Source: CAWCBH01 sp963793785
Lineage (GTDB): Bacteria > Actinomycetota > Thermoleophilia > Solirubrobacterales > 70-9
Reading direction: 5' to 3'
NCBI GenBank assembly: GCA_963793785.1
Contig: CAWCBH010000004.1
Coordinates: 62,001 to 126,000, forward strand
DNA length: 64,000 nt
The notes beneath the pieces were generated by a model, which searched no databases, was not told the origin of the DNA, and saw only the letters and a program-made list of their open reading frames with translations. A program made the position numbers and the translations under genes. This document shows positions 1 to 8,054 of the stretch, piece by piece; the stretch's first letter is position 1, and every line of letters begins with the position of its first letter.

Positions 1-1
1 C

Positions 2-487
2 ATCGAGCACGAGACGCTCTACGGGGCTCGGGGCGAGGTCGCCGAGAACGGCGACGGCGACGGCCTGCTCCGCTTCGGGGAGGCGGCGGTGCGCCGGGAG
101 GGCTCCGACGTGACCGTGATCGGAATCCTGAAGATGGCTCAGGTGGCGCAGAAGGCGGCCAAGCAGCTTTCACACGAGCACGGCGTCGAGGCCGAGGTGA
201 TCGATCCCCGCACCCTGCGGCCCCTCGACCTCGACACGATCCTCGCATCGGTGCGGAAGACGAATCGCGCCGTGGTGGTCGAGGAAGGCTGGCCGCACGG
301 GGGCGTCGGCGCCAACATCGCGACGCTGATAACCGAACAGGCCTTCGACGATCTCGACGCCCCGGTCCAGCGAGTGACCGGCGCCGACGTCCCGATGCCC
401 TACTCGAAGCGGCTCGAGCAGGCGGCGATCCCGCACGAGGAGCACGTCGTCAAGGCCGCCCTCGCGACCCTGGAAGGAAGCATCTAG
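2..487 (+). CDS. pdhB: Pyruvate dehydrogenase E1 component beta subunit (3' part only)
   Basis: The gene enters from the left edge and is open from base 2, so only the C-terminal ~161 residues are seen. They form the transketolase C-terminal domain of a thiamine-diphosphate E1 beta subunit: an IEHETLYG segment, then DPRTLRPLD, VVVEEGWPHGGVGA and PYSKRLEQAA near the end, all typical of mitochondrial-type PDH E1 beta. With E1 alpha it would decarboxylate pyruvate and reductively acetylate the lipoyl arm of E2 in the cytoplasm. Its TAG stop shares its last G with the GTG start of the E2 gene, so the two are translationally coupled. Substrate (pyruvate rather than another 2-oxoacid) is inferred from motif style. 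Confidence 0.85.
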   Translation: MEHETLYGARGEVAENGDGDGLLRFGEAAVRREGSDVTVIGILKMAQVAQKAAKQLSHEHGVEAEVIDPRTLRPLDLDTILASVRKTNRAVVVEEGWPHGGVGANIATLITEQAFDDLDAPVQRVTGADVPMPYSKRLEQAAIPHEEHVVKAALATLEGSI

Positions 488-1803
488 TGGCGGAGGACCT
501 GGTCATGCCGCGCCTCTCGGACTCGATGGAGGAGGGCACGATCCTGAAGTGGCTGAAAGCCGTCGGGGACGAAGTCGGCGTCGGCGACGAGCTGGTCGAG
601 ATCGAGACGGACAAGGCGAACATGGTCTACGAGGCCGACGCCGCCGGGACGCTGATCGAGATCGTCGCCGGCGAGGGAGACACGCTGCCGATCGGCGAGG
701 TGATCGCGCGTGTCGGCGAGGCCGGAGAGGCGCCCGGCGGCGGAAACGGCGGCGCTCCGAAGCAGGAGCCCGAGGAGAAATCCGAGCCCGAGGAGAAGTC
801 GAAGCGAGAAGAGCCAGAGCGCGGCGACCGCAGACCGCGCCTGCAGCCGGAGGCCGAAGCGCCGCGGAGACGCTCCGGCGACGGGAGGGTCAAGGCATCC
901 CCGATCGCGCGGCGAATCGCCGGCGAGAAGGGCCTGGACCTGTCGGCGTTGCAGGGCTCCGGGCCCGGCGGCCGGATCGTCAAGGCCGACGTCGAGAAGG
1001 CCGCCCAAGGTGAGACCCGCACGGCGGACGCGGGAGCGAGGCCCGCTCCATCTCTGTCTGCTGCGGGCCGAGCGGGAGCGGAGCAGCCGCCGGATGGTGT
1101 TGAGACGGCGAAGGGTCAAACCGAATACCAGGACCTGACCAAGCTGCAGCAGACCGTCGCTCGGCGGATGGCGGAGTCGAAGGCGACGGCGCCGCATTTC
1201 TACCTCGCGGCGGAGATCGACATGAGCCGCGCCGTCGAGGGCCGCTCGAGGCTGAAGAAGGCAGCCGCCGACGGCGAGAGCGTGCCGTCCTTCAACGACA
1301 TGGTCGTCAAGGCCAGCGCCCTGGCGCTGCGTGAGTTCCCGCGCGCCAACGGCGCCTACCGCGACGGGCGCTTCGAGCTCTATTCGCGCATCAACGTCGG
1401 CGTCGCCGTCGCCGGCCAAGACGCGCTCGTCGTGCCCACCGTGTTCGACGCCGACAAGAAGGGGCTGCGCCAGATCGCGACCGAGACGCGCGCGCTGGCG
1501 CAACGGGTTCGGGACGGGTCGATCACCCCGCCCGAGCTCTCGGGCGGAACTTTCACCGTCTCCAATCTCGGCATGTTCGGAATCGACAGCTTTGCCGCCG
1601 TGATCAACTCGCCGCAGGCGGGGATCCTCGCCGTGGGGGCGATCACCGAACGGCCAGTGGTCCGGGACGGCGAGATCACAACCGCACACTTGATGTCGGT
1701 GAATCTCGCCTGCGACCACCGGATCCTCTACGGCGCCGACGGGGCGGAGTTCCTGGCTCGAATTCGATCGCTGCTGGAGGAACCGCTGGCCCTGGCGCTT
1801 TGA
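487..1803 (+). CDS. pdhC: Dihydrolipoamide acetyltransferase (E2) of pyruvate dehydrogenase
   Basis: A 438-residue E2 with GTG start overlapping the upstream stop. One N-terminal lipoyl domain (residues 1-77) has the ETDKANM motif, making Lys43 the lipoylation site. A charged Glu/Lys/Arg linker leads to a peripheral subunit-binding domain (about 136-172, ASPIARRIA...GPGGRIVKADV). The acyltransferase core (about 215-438) ends with CDHRILYGADGAEFL, where His411 is the expected catalytic base. It moves the acetyl group from lipoate to CoA and forms the complex core. The variant YGADG in place of a simple DG is known in some PDH E2s. lipB and lipA, needed to build its cofactor, lie 6 kb downstream. 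Confidence 0.92.
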   Translation: MAEDLVMPRLSDSMEEGTILKWLKAVGDEVGVGDELVEIETDKANMVYEADAAGTLIEIVAGEGDTLPIGEVIARVGEAGEAPGGGNGGAPKQEPEEKSEPEEKSKREEPERGDRRPRLQPEAEAPRRRSGDGRVKASPIARRIAGEKGLDLSALQGSGPGGRIVKADVEKAAQGETRTADAGARPAPSLSAAGRAGAEQPPDGVETAKGQTEYQDLTKLQQTVARRMAESKATAPHFYLAAEIDMSRAVEGRSRLKKAAADGESVPSFNDMVVKASALALREFPRANGAYRDGRFELYSRINVGVAVAGQDALVVPTVFDADKKGLRQIATETRALAQRVRDGSITPPELSGGTFTVSNLGMFGIDSFAAVINSPQAGILAVGAITERPVVRDGEITTAHLMSVNLACDHRILYGADGAEFLARIRSLLEEPLALAL

Positions 1804-2255
1804 GCGGGTCAGTCAACAGCGAGTCGGTCAACAGCGCGGCTGTCGCGGATACAGGCAGCACCGGCACCGTTCGAAGTGTTGCGGTCGCCGGAAGCGCGGC
1901 AACTCGCAACAGCGTGGCGGTGGCCGGTAGCGCCCAGACCTCCACCAGCGCTGCGGTCGCGGGGAGCGCCGCCACGTTCGGTTCGGTTGCCGTTGCGGGC
2001 AGCGCCGGCACCCTGGTCAGCTTTGCCGTTGCGGGCAGCGTCGGCACTGCTTTGAGCGCGGCTGTCGCCGGCTGTGTCCTTTCGATCGCATGCCTGCGCT
2101 GCGCCGGATGTGTCGGATGTGTGGCCTGCATCGACTGCGTGGACTGTGTCGCCTGCGTGGGCTGTGTCGGGCTACGCGGAGAGGTCGGGAAGGTAGGAGT
2201 GCAACCGAGCAAGCGGCGCCTCGGCCTGGTTTGGAATCGCCGCCTTCGGGGGTAA
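1800..2255 (+). CDS. Small repeat (solenoid-like) protein with Ser repeats switching to a Cys ladder; function unknown
   Basis: An open frame of 151 residues whose TTG start overlaps the E2 stop (TTGA). I do not recognise the family. From residue 26 a Ser recurs every six residues in a 12-residue repeat, S-VAVAG-S-A.T.., about five and a half times. At residue 92 the repeat Ser becomes Cys, and from residue 101 Cys occurs every three residues (CAGCVGCVACIDCVDC...), eight times. Repeat copies differ mostly at third codon positions (Ser as agc, agt and tcg; Val as gtt, gtc, gtg), which supports translation in this frame. Regular spacing suggests a beta-helix or solenoid, an inference. No signal peptide is visible. 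Could also be a non-coding satellite. Confidence 0.5.
   Translation: MSGSVNSESVNSAAVADTGSTGTVRSVAVAGSAATRNSVAVAGSAQTSTSAAVAGSAATFGSVAVAGSAGTLVSFAVAGSVGTALSAAVAGCVLSIACLRCAGCVGCVACIDCVDCVACVGCVGLRGEVGKVGVQPSKRRLGLVWNRRLRG
1875..2171 (+). repeat. Degenerate 36-bp tandem repeat passing into a 9-bp repeat
   Basis: About five and a half copies of a 36-bp unit (12 codons, two Ser-headed hexapeptides) run from 1875 to about 2075. A run of 9-bp units of the type TGT/TGC-Gxx-xxx, encoding Cys every third residue, follows to 2171. The copies are strongly diverged at the nucleotide level but conserved as peptides in the frame of the 1800-2255 gene. Confidence 0.75.
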
Positions 2256-2258
2256 GAT
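2231..2258 (+). promoter_or_regulatory. Probable sigma-70-type promoter of the branched-chain dehydrogenase operon
   Basis: A TTGGAA hexamer at 2231-2236 and TAAGAT at 2253-2258 are separated by 16 bp. They lie about 140 bp before the E1 alpha start and would give a leader of roughly 135 nt. The -10 overlaps the stop codon of the repeat protein gene, separating the PDH genes from the next operon. Confidence 0.4.
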
Positions 2259-2399
2259 GCGAATACGCACATAGGGAGGAGAGGAAGATCCCTCGACTCC
2301 CTTCGCCATAGGCGCGGCCGCCCGGAGATCCCGGAGTCGCGACACCCGGCCCGGCAGAGGCGATCCCGAAGCCAGGCCAGAACCGAGAGGCGGAGAGAT

Positions 2400-3485
2400 A
2401 TGACGCTCAGCCAGTTGAGCGCGGCGCCCGATGCCGTGCGGACGCTGGAGCCTGCCCTGCTTTCGCACCAGGACCGGGCTCAGCTCTACCGGTACATGTC
2501 GATGATGCGGGCAGCCGAGGAGCGCGGGCTGGCCCTCTACAAGCAGGGCAAGGTGCCTGGCTCCTTCTACGACGGCTGCGGCCAGGAAGCGATCTCGGTC
2601 GGGGCCGCATTCGCACTCGCTCCCCAGGATCGGATGTGCATCCTGCATCGCGATCTCGGCGCCCACTTCGTTCGCGGGGTGACGCCCGACCGCTACCTGG
2701 CCAACTACATGGGTCGCGAGGGCGGGGTCACCGGCGGCAAGGACGGCAACATGCACTTTGGCGATCGCAGGCTCGGCTGCGTCGGAATGGTCTCGATGCT
2801 GCCCGACATGGCCCCGGTCGCGACCGGGCTGGCGCTGAGCTTCAAGATGCGAGGCGAGCCCCGGGTCGCGATGACCTTCTTCGGCGAGGGTTCGACGGCC
2901 AACGGCCAGTGGCACGAGGCGATGAACTTCGCCGGCATCCACCGCCTGCCGGTGGTGTTCGTGCTGGAGAACAACCAGTTCGCCTACTCGACTCCGAACG
3001 ATCTCGAGTTCGCGGCAGACCCGGTCCAGCGCGCCGCCAGCTACGGCTTTCCCGGGCTCAGCGTCGACGGCAACGACGTCGAAGCGGTGTTCGAGGCAGC
3101 CCGCGACGCGACCGACCGCGCCCGCGCCGGAGAGGGGCCGACGCTGATCGAGTGCCAGACGATGCGGATGCACGGCCACGGCGCCCACGACGACATGAGC
3201 TACGTCCCCGACGGGATGCACGAGGAGTGGGCCAGCCGGGATCCGATCGATCGGTATCGGACTCGGCTCGAGAGCGAGTTCGGCTTCAGCGTCGAAGAGA
3301 TCGAACGGACCGAGGACGATGTCCGGGCTTTGATCGCCGAGGCTGCGGAGACGGCTCTGGCCTCCCCGATGCCCGACCCGGCGACGGCCGCGGAGGGCGT
3401 CTTCGCTGAGCAGTGGGAACCGCTCGGAGACGGCCACGCTCCGTGGTCGCGCTGGGCTGCGGCGGCGAACGGGAGGGCCGCCTGA
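2400..3485 (+). CDS. bkdA: Branched-chain 2-oxoacid dehydrogenase E1 alpha subunit
   Basis: A 361-residue thiamine-diphosphate-dependent E1 alpha subunit. The ThDP/metal motif is visible as FFGEGSTANGQWHEAMNFAG followed by VFVLENNQFAYST, and a conserved HGHGAHDD segment lies near residue 260. ATG at 2400 is preceded by a purine-rich GGCGGAGAG ribosome site. It decarboxylates 2-oxo-isocaproate, 2-oxo-isovalerate or 2-oxo-methylvalerate together with the beta subunit next to it. The assignment to branched-chain substrates rests on the beta subunit's sequence and on the leucine dehydrogenase at the end of the operon. Acetoin or pyruvate dehydrogenase is the alternative. Its TGA stop overlaps the next ATG. 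Confidence 0.85.
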   Translation: MTLSQLSAAPDAVRTLEPALLSHQDRAQLYRYMSMMRAAEERGLALYKQGKVPGSFYDGCGQEAISVGAAFALAPQDRMCILHRDLGAHFVRGVTPDRYLANYMGREGGVTGGKDGNMHFGDRRLGCVGMVSMLPDMAPVATGLALSFKMRGEPRVAMTFFGEGSTANGQWHEAMNFAGIHRLPVVFVLENNQFAYSTPNDLEFAADPVQRAASYGFPGLSVDGNDVEAVFEAARDATDRARAGEGPTLIECQTMRMHGHGAHDDMSYVPDGMHEEWASRDPIDRYRTRLESEFGFSVEEIERTEDDVRALIAEAAETALASPMPDPATAAEGVFAEQWEPLGDGHAPWSRWAAAANGRAA

Positions 3486-4450
3486 TGGCTGAGATGACCT
3501 ACCTGGAGGCGATCTCCGACGGTCTTCGCACCGAGATGCGTCGCGACGACTCGGTCTTCTGCCTCGGCGAGGACATCGGCGCATTCGGCGGCGCGTTCAA
3601 GGTCACCGACGGCTTTGCGGAGGAGTTCGGCGCCGACCGGGTCCTCGACACGCCGCTGGCCGAGAACCTGATCATCGGCGCCGCTACCGGAGCCGCGATC
3701 GAGGGTATGCGCCCGGTCTGCGAGATGCAGTTCGCGGACTTCATCGCCTGCGGCTTCGACCAGCTGGTCAACGTCACCGCGAAGCTGCACTACCGCCAGG
3801 GACAGGCCGTGCCCCTCGTCGTCCGGCTTCCGTCGGGAGGCGGGTTCTCCGGCGGCCCCTTCCATTCTCAGAACCCTGAAGCCTGGTTCCTGCAGGCGCC
3901 GGGGCTGAAGGTCCTCGCCCCGTCCACGGCCGCGGATGCCAAGGGTTTGCTGGCCAGCGCGATCCGCGATCCAAACCCGGTCTGCTTCCTCGAGCACAAG
4001 GGGCTCTACCGGCATGTGCGCGACGAGGTGCCCGAGGGCGAGCACACGGTGCCGATCGGCGAAGCCCGGCTGGCTCGAGAAGGCAGCGAGATGTCGGTCA
4101 TCGCCTACGGCTCCGCGGTGCCGCTGGCGCTGCAGGCAGTCGAGGAGCTGGACGAGGACATCGAGGTCCTCGACCTGCGAAGCCTGTGCCCGCTCGACAG
4201 CGAGGCGATCCTCGCCAGCGCTCGGAAGACGAGCAAGGTCCTGATCGCCCACGAGGCGACCCGCTCCTGCGGGGTCGGGGCAGAGGTGGCGGCGCTGGTC
4301 GCCGAGGAGGCGTTCGAGGACCTCGACGCTCCGATTCGGCGCCTGACCGCCCCAGACGTGCCGATCCCCTTCAGCCCCCCGCTCGAGCAGGCGGTCTTGC
4401 CGCAGCTCGACGACTTCAAGGAGGCCTGCCGTGAGCTCATCGCCTACTAG
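3485..4450 (+). CDS. bkdB: Branched-chain 2-oxoacid dehydrogenase E1 beta subunit
   Basis: The start is ATG 3485 (MAEMTYLEAISDGLR), overlapping the E1 alpha stop by one base; a longer in-frame start at 3413 would lie inside bkdA. The product is 321 residues, the usual E1 beta size. Visible motifs are GEDIGAFGGAFKVT near the N terminus, DTPLAENLIIGAATGAA, and GGFSGGPFHSQNPEAWF, which resembles BCKDH rather than PDH beta subunits. The C-terminal transketolase domain carries LCPLDSEAILASARKT. It pairs with bkdA as an alpha2beta2 E1. The last 20 bases overlap the E2 gene, whose ribosome site lies inside this reading frame. Confidence 0.88.
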   Translation: MAEMTYLEAISDGLRTEMRRDDSVFCLGEDIGAFGGAFKVTDGFAEEFGADRVLDTPLAENLIIGAATGAAIEGMRPVCEMQFADFIACGFDQLVNVTAKLHYRQGQAVPLVVRLPSGGGFSGGPFHSQNPEAWFLQAPGLKVLAPSTAADAKGLLASAIRDPNPVCFLEHKGLYRHVRDEVPEGEHTVPIGEARLAREGSEMSVIAYGSAVPLALQAVEELDEDIEVLDLRSLCPLDSEAILASARKTSKVLIAHEATRSCGVGAEVAALVAEEAFEDLDAPIRRLTAPDVPIPFSPPLEQAVLPQLDDFKEACRELIAY

Positions 4451-5729
4451 CAGCGTCGTCGAGGTGACGATGCCCCAGATGGGGATCTCGGTTGCCGAAG
4501 GAACGATCCTCGAATGGCGCAAGCGGGCCGGCGACTGGGTCGAAGCCGACGAGACCCTGTGCGACGCGAGCACCGACAAGGTCGACGTCGAGATCCCTTC
4601 GCCGGCTGCGGGCCGGCTGACCGAGATCCTCGTCGAGCCGGGTGAGACTGTCTCGGTCGGCACGCCGCTGGCGGAGATCGACACCGGTGCGAAAGCCGGT
4701 GAGTCGCATCCCGACGAGTCCGAGGCGGCTGGGCCTGCGGGTCCTGTCGCGGAGGAAGCGGCCGAGAAGGATCGGTCGCGGGTCTACTCGCCGGTCGTTC
4801 GTCGGATCGCCGAGGAGCACGGAGTCGATCTGGATGCCGTGACGGGCAAGGGAGTGGGCGGTCGAGTCCGCAAGGCCGACCTGGTCGCCTTCCTCGAGAA
4901 CGGGGACTCGGCGCCGAGTCCCCAGGGACGGCCGATGCATATCGAGTCGCCCTACAAGCCCGAGCCCGAGCCGGCGATTGAGCGCGAATCGGCGACGGCG
5001 GTCGGCAACGCGGACGCCGCCGAAGCATTGGTCGGGTCGACGCGGCGTGAGCCGATGTCGCCGATGCGACAGCAGATCGCGCGGCACATGGTCGACAGCC
5101 GCCGTACGGCCGCGCACTGCACGACGATCGTCGAGGTCGACTTCTCATCTGTCGCCGCACGTCGCGCGGAGCTGCGGGAGACGATGGCGCGCAAAGGCGT
5201 CAACCTGACCTACCTTGCCTTCGTGGCGCGGGCCACTGTCGCCGCCCTCGAGGAGCACCCGGTCCTCAATGCATCGATCGACGGCGAAGAGATCGTCTTC
5301 CACGACGACGTCAACCTCGGCATCGCGGTTGCGCTCGAGGAAGGGCTGATCGTGCCGGTGATCCGCCAGGCGCAACGCCTAAGCCTCGAGGGCTTGGCGG
5401 CGGCGATCGCCGATCTCGCCGAGCGTGCCCGCGAACGACGCTTGCAACCCGACGACGTGCAGGGGGGCACCTTCACGATCACCAATCCCGGCCAATTCGG
5501 CGCCGTGCTGGCGACCCCGATCATCAATCAGCCCCAGGTCGCGATCCTCGACCTCGAGGCGATCGTGAAGCGCCCGGTCGTGATCGAGGACGGCGAGAAC
5601 GATGCGATCGCGATTCGGCCGATGTCCTACCTGTGCATGTCCTGGGATCACCGGGCGCTCGACGGTGCCGAAGCGGCGCGCTTCCTGGCCAACCTGAGTC
5701 AGCGGCTGCAGTCGGGGAGGGCGGAGTAA
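4431..5729 (+). CDS. bkdC: Lipoamide acyltransferase (E2) of branched-chain 2-oxoacid dehydrogenase
   Basis: A 432-residue E2. GTG start at 4431 has a strong AAGGAGG ribosome site at 4418-4424 within bkdB. The lipoyl domain (about 8-85) has ASTDKVDVEIPSP, so Lys50 is lipoylated. A subunit-binding domain (about 117-152) reads SPVVRRIAEEHGVDL...GRVRKADL. The catalytic core (about 200-432) ends with SWDHRALDGAEAARFL, giving the classical HxxxDG catalytic motif. It transfers branched acyl groups to CoA. The second E2 in 4 kb, it differs clearly from the first in linker and core. No E3 (dihydrolipoamide dehydrogenase) is in the window. The TAA stop overlaps the ATG of the next gene. Confidence 0.9.
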   Translation: MSSSPTSSVVEVTMPQMGISVAEGTILEWRKRAGDWVEADETLCDASTDKVDVEIPSPAAGRLTEILVEPGETVSVGTPLAEIDTGAKAGESHPDESEAAGPAGPVAEEAAEKDRSRVYSPVVRRIAEEHGVDLDAVTGKGVGGRVRKADLVAFLENGDSAPSPQGRPMHIESPYKPEPEPAIERESATAVGNADAAEALVGSTRREPMSPMRQQIARHMVDSRRTAAHCTTIVEVDFSSVAARRAELRETMARKGVNLTYLAFVARATVAALEEHPVLNASIDGEEIVFHDDVNLGIAVALEEGLIVPVIRQAQRLSLEGLAAAIADLAERARERRLQPDDVQGGTFTITNPGQFGAVLATPIINQPQVAILDLEAIVKRPVVIEDGENDAIAIRPMSYLCMSWDHRALDGAEAARFLANLSQRLQSGRAE

Positions 5730-6796
5730 TGGAGAGCACGGAGCTGCTCGAGGCGGCATCCCGCTTCGAGGAGGTGCTGGTGACGGACGGCTCCCGCAGC
5801 GGCGCCACGTTCGCGATCGCGGTCCATTCGACCAGGCTCGGTCCGGCACTCGGCGGGGCGCGGATGTGGCACTACCCGACCTCGGCCGACGGGGTCGCCG
5901 ACGCGATGCGCCTCGGCGAGGCGATGACCCTCAAAGCGGCCGCAGCCGGCCTGTGCCTTGGCGGCGGCAAGGGAGTCATCTGTGCTCCCGGGCCGCGGCG
6001 GCCGCAGGGCGACCTGCGACGGGCGCTGCTGCTCGACTTCGGAGACGCGGTGGAGTCGCTCGAGGGCCGCTACGTGACCGCCGAGGACGTGGGGACGGGC
6101 GCCGCCGACATGGCGGTGGTCGCTGAGCGCACAGGCAGCGTCGTCGGCCTGCCGACCGCGCGAGGCGGTCGCGGCGATCCAAGTCCGCTGACGGCGCGGG
6201 GTGTGCTGGCTGCGATCGGGGCCTGCCTCGAGCAGCGCTTCGGAGATCCCGGGCTTGGGGGACGGCGGGTCTGCGTGGTCGGCGTCGGACACGTCGGCGC
6301 CGGGCTGGCGCGGCTTCTGACCGTCGCCGGAGCGGCGGTCACGATCTCCGACATCGACGCTTCGAAGCGGGCGCTGGCGGAGGAACTGGCCGCTTCGTGG
6401 GTCGAGCCGGAGGATGCCGTCGCGGTCGAATGCGACGTGCTGGCGCCGTGCGCGCTCGGTGCGGCGATCTCACCGCAGACGCTCGATCGGCTGCGATGCC
6501 GAGTTGTGTGCGGGTCCGCGAACAACATCCTCTCCGAGGAGCCCCTGGCCGACGAGCTGGAGAACCGGGGGATCCTCTACGCACCCGACTTCATCGCCAA
6601 CGCCGGGGGACTGATCGGCGTCTACGCCGAGCTGCGAGGACTGCGGCGAAGCGAGGTCGTACGCCTCGTCGAGGGCATCGGGGCGACGATGGAACGGGTG
6701 CTGGCGGATGCCGAAAGCGGGGGAACGACTCCGCTCGCCGCCGCCCGGCGCCTGGCCTCGAAGCGTCTGCTGGGCCCGGCCGTGGCCGCGGCCTAG
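5729..6796 (+). CDS. Leucine/valine dehydrogenase (Glu/Leu/Phe/Val dehydrogenase family)
   Basis: ATG 5729 overlaps the bkdC stop (TAATG); earlier in-frame starts would lie within bkdC. The 355-residue length fits leucine dehydrogenases rather than the longer glutamate dehydrogenases. The N-terminal domain has LGGARMWHY and the catalytic-lysine region LGGGKGVICAP. The C-terminal Rossmann domain has VVGVGHVGAGLARLL, then NNILSEEPLADEL and FIANAGGLIGVY. It deaminates branched-chain amino acids to 2-oxoacids with NAD+, the substrates of the complex encoded just upstream. The operon therefore holds both first steps of Leu/Ile/Val catabolism. Confidence 0.87.
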   Translation: MESTELLEAASRFEEVLVTDGSRSGATFAIAVHSTRLGPALGGARMWHYPTSADGVADAMRLGEAMTLKAAAAGLCLGGGKGVICAPGPRRPQGDLRRALLLDFGDAVESLEGRYVTAEDVGTGAADMAVVAERTGSVVGLPTARGGRGDPSPLTARGVLAAIGACLEQRFGDPGLGGRRVCVVGVGHVGAGLARLLTVAGAAVTISDIDASKRALAEELAASWVEPEDAVAVECDVLAPCALGAAISPQTLDRLRCRVVCGSANNILSEEPLADELENRGILYAPDFIANAGGLIGVYAELRGLRRSEVVRLVEGIGATMERVLADAESGGTTPLAAARRLASKRLLGPAVAAA

Positions 6797-6799
6797 ACT
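6794..6799 (+). promoter_or_regulatory. Leaderless-type -10 element before the SRPBCC gene
   Basis: TAGACT, overlapping the stop codon of the dehydrogenase, followed by 9 nt and the TTG start at 6809. It matches the TANNCT-G pattern seen before many genes of this window. Confidence 0.4.
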
Positions 6800-6808
6800 G
6801 GGAAGCGC

Positions 6809-7261
6809 TTGAGCGCCCTTCCGTTCATCGACGAGCACGCGACGGATGTCAAAGCACCGGCGGCGGCGACCTGGGAGGCGCTGATTGCACCCTCGACCGG
6901 TTCCGGTCGCCTGCCGACAGCCGTCGCGCAAGCCCTGGGCTGTGAGCAGACCCGCGTCGCGGGAATACCGGGTACGGTCGGCTCCACCGTTCCGGGCTTC
7001 CGCGTCGTTCGGGCCCAGCCGCCGCGGGAGCTCGCCCTGGAGGGCCGGCATCGCTTCTCTCGATATGGGCTGACCTTCCGTGTCGATGAGGTGGCCGGCG
7101 CCCGCTCGCGCCTGCGAGCCGAGACACGCGCCGCCTTTCCCGGCCTGTACGGCCGGCTCTACCGCGCGGCGGTGATCGGCACCCGGGGCCACGTGCTGGC
7201 GACGACCCGGATTCTGCGTGCCGTCGCTCGACGGGCCGAGCGAGAGAGGACCGCTGGATGA
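6809..7261 (+). CDS. SRPBCC-like polyketide cyclase/dehydratase-fold protein, function unknown
   Basis: A 150-residue protein with TTG start. The opening FIDEHATDVKAPAAATWEALI resembles the first strand and helix of START/SRPBCC lipid-binding folds, and the middle ELALEGRHRFSRYGLTFRVDEV alternates like beta strands. The C terminus is Arg-rich. No catalytic residues can be named. It lies 12 bp after the amino acid dehydrogenase and overlaps lipB by four bases (ATGA), so it is translationally coupled to lipoate biosynthesis. The start is supported by a TAGACT -10 element 9 nt upstream; GGAAG at 6801-6805 could be a weak ribosome site. Family assignment is by fold pattern only. Confidence 0.6.
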   Translation: MSALPFIDEHATDVKAPAAATWEALIAPSTGSGRLPTAVAQALGCEQTRVAGIPGTVGSTVPGFRVVRAQPPRELALEGRHRFSRYGLTFRVDEVAGARSRLRAETRAAFPGLYGRLYRAAVIGTRGHVLATTRILRAVARRAERERTAG

Positions 7262-8049
7262 CCGAGCTCTGGGTCGCCCGATGCGGGCAGATCGCTTACC
7301 GGGACGCCAGGGAGGCCCAGGGGCGGCTCGAGGCGGCGCGTCAACGCGACGAGATCCCGGATCTACTGCTGCTGCTCGAGCATCCTCCGGTCTACACCAG
7401 AGGCCGCCGCTCCGAGGCATCCGAGCTGCCGATGGGGGTGGAGTGGTACGAGACGCAGGGGATCGAGGTCTGCGACACCGATCGCGGTGGCCGGGTCACC
7501 TACCACGGGCCGGGCCAGCTGGTCGGCTACCCGATCGTCGACCTGAAGCCCTACGGAGGCGACGTGCACGCCTATGTGCGGCTGCTGGAGGAGGCGATGG
7601 TCGCGGCGCTGGGTGACCACGGCGTCGGGACCGGGGTCGTCGACGGTCTGACCGGCGTCTGGACCGCCCACCGCGAGGCACCTCCTCCTGACTCCACCGC
7701 CGAGAGCGTGGCACCGGCGGTGGTCGAGGGCCGGTTGCGGAAGATCGGTTCGATCGGGATCCACGTCAGCCGCGGTGTCACCACCCACGGCCTGGCGGTC
7801 AACGTCAACAACGACCTGCAGCCGTTCGAATGGATCGTTCCCTGCGGCATCGACGGCTGCCGGATGACCTCCCTCTCGCGCGAGCTCGGGTCCGAGCAGG
7901 ACATCGATGCCTTCGCGGCCACCGTCAAGAGCCGCTTCGCGAATCTCAGTCGCCGTGAGGCGGTCGAGCTGGATCCGTCGGAGCTGTCCGGACGGGTGGC
8001 GGGAACCGAGATGCTGGCGGGGAGCCCCGCCGCCGGGGCGTTACCGTAA
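7258..8049 (+). CDS. lipB: Octanoyltransferase (lipoate biosynthesis)
   Basis: A 263-residue LipB. It transfers octanoyl from acyl carrier protein to the lipoyl domain lysine of E2/H proteins through an acyl-cysteine intermediate. The signature GGRVTYHGPGQLVGYPI is at about 77-93. The catalytic pair is visible as Lys162 (GRLRKIGSIGIHV) and Cys196 (VPCGIDGCRMTSL). A Pro/Ala-rich insert at about 138-158 is longer than in many homologues. ATG 7258 overlaps the previous stop by four bases, and lipA starts five bases after its stop. Placement beside two lipoyl-dependent dehydrogenase operons fits its role. Confidence 0.95.
   Translation: MTELWVARCGQIAYRDAREAQGRLEAARQRDEIPDLLLLLEHPPVYTRGRRSEASELPMGVEWYETQGIEVCDTDRGGRVTYHGPGQLVGYPIVDLKPYGGDVHAYVRLLEEAMVAALGDHGVGTGVVDGLTGVWTAHREAPPPDSTAESVAPAVVEGRLRKIGSIGIHVSRGVTTHGLAVNVNNDLQPFEWIVPCGIDGCRMTSLSRELGSEQDIDAFAATVKSRFANLSRREAVELDPSELSGRVAGTEMLAGSPAAGALP
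8042..8047 (+). promoter_or_regulatory. Leaderless-type -10 element of lipA
   Basis: TACCGT, 7 nt before the ATG at 8055, overlapping the end of lipB. It would allow lipA expression independently of lipB, with an mRNA starting at or near the AUG. Confidence 0.35.
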
Positions 8050-8054
8050 ACCGG

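Noticed and set aside
1676..2272. 198-codon minus-strand frame with PATA and PTQ/ATQ repeats over the repeat region
   Set aside because: It is the complement of the Ser/Cys repeat frame; synonymous-site variation favours the plus frame, and it would overlap the E2 gene antisense.
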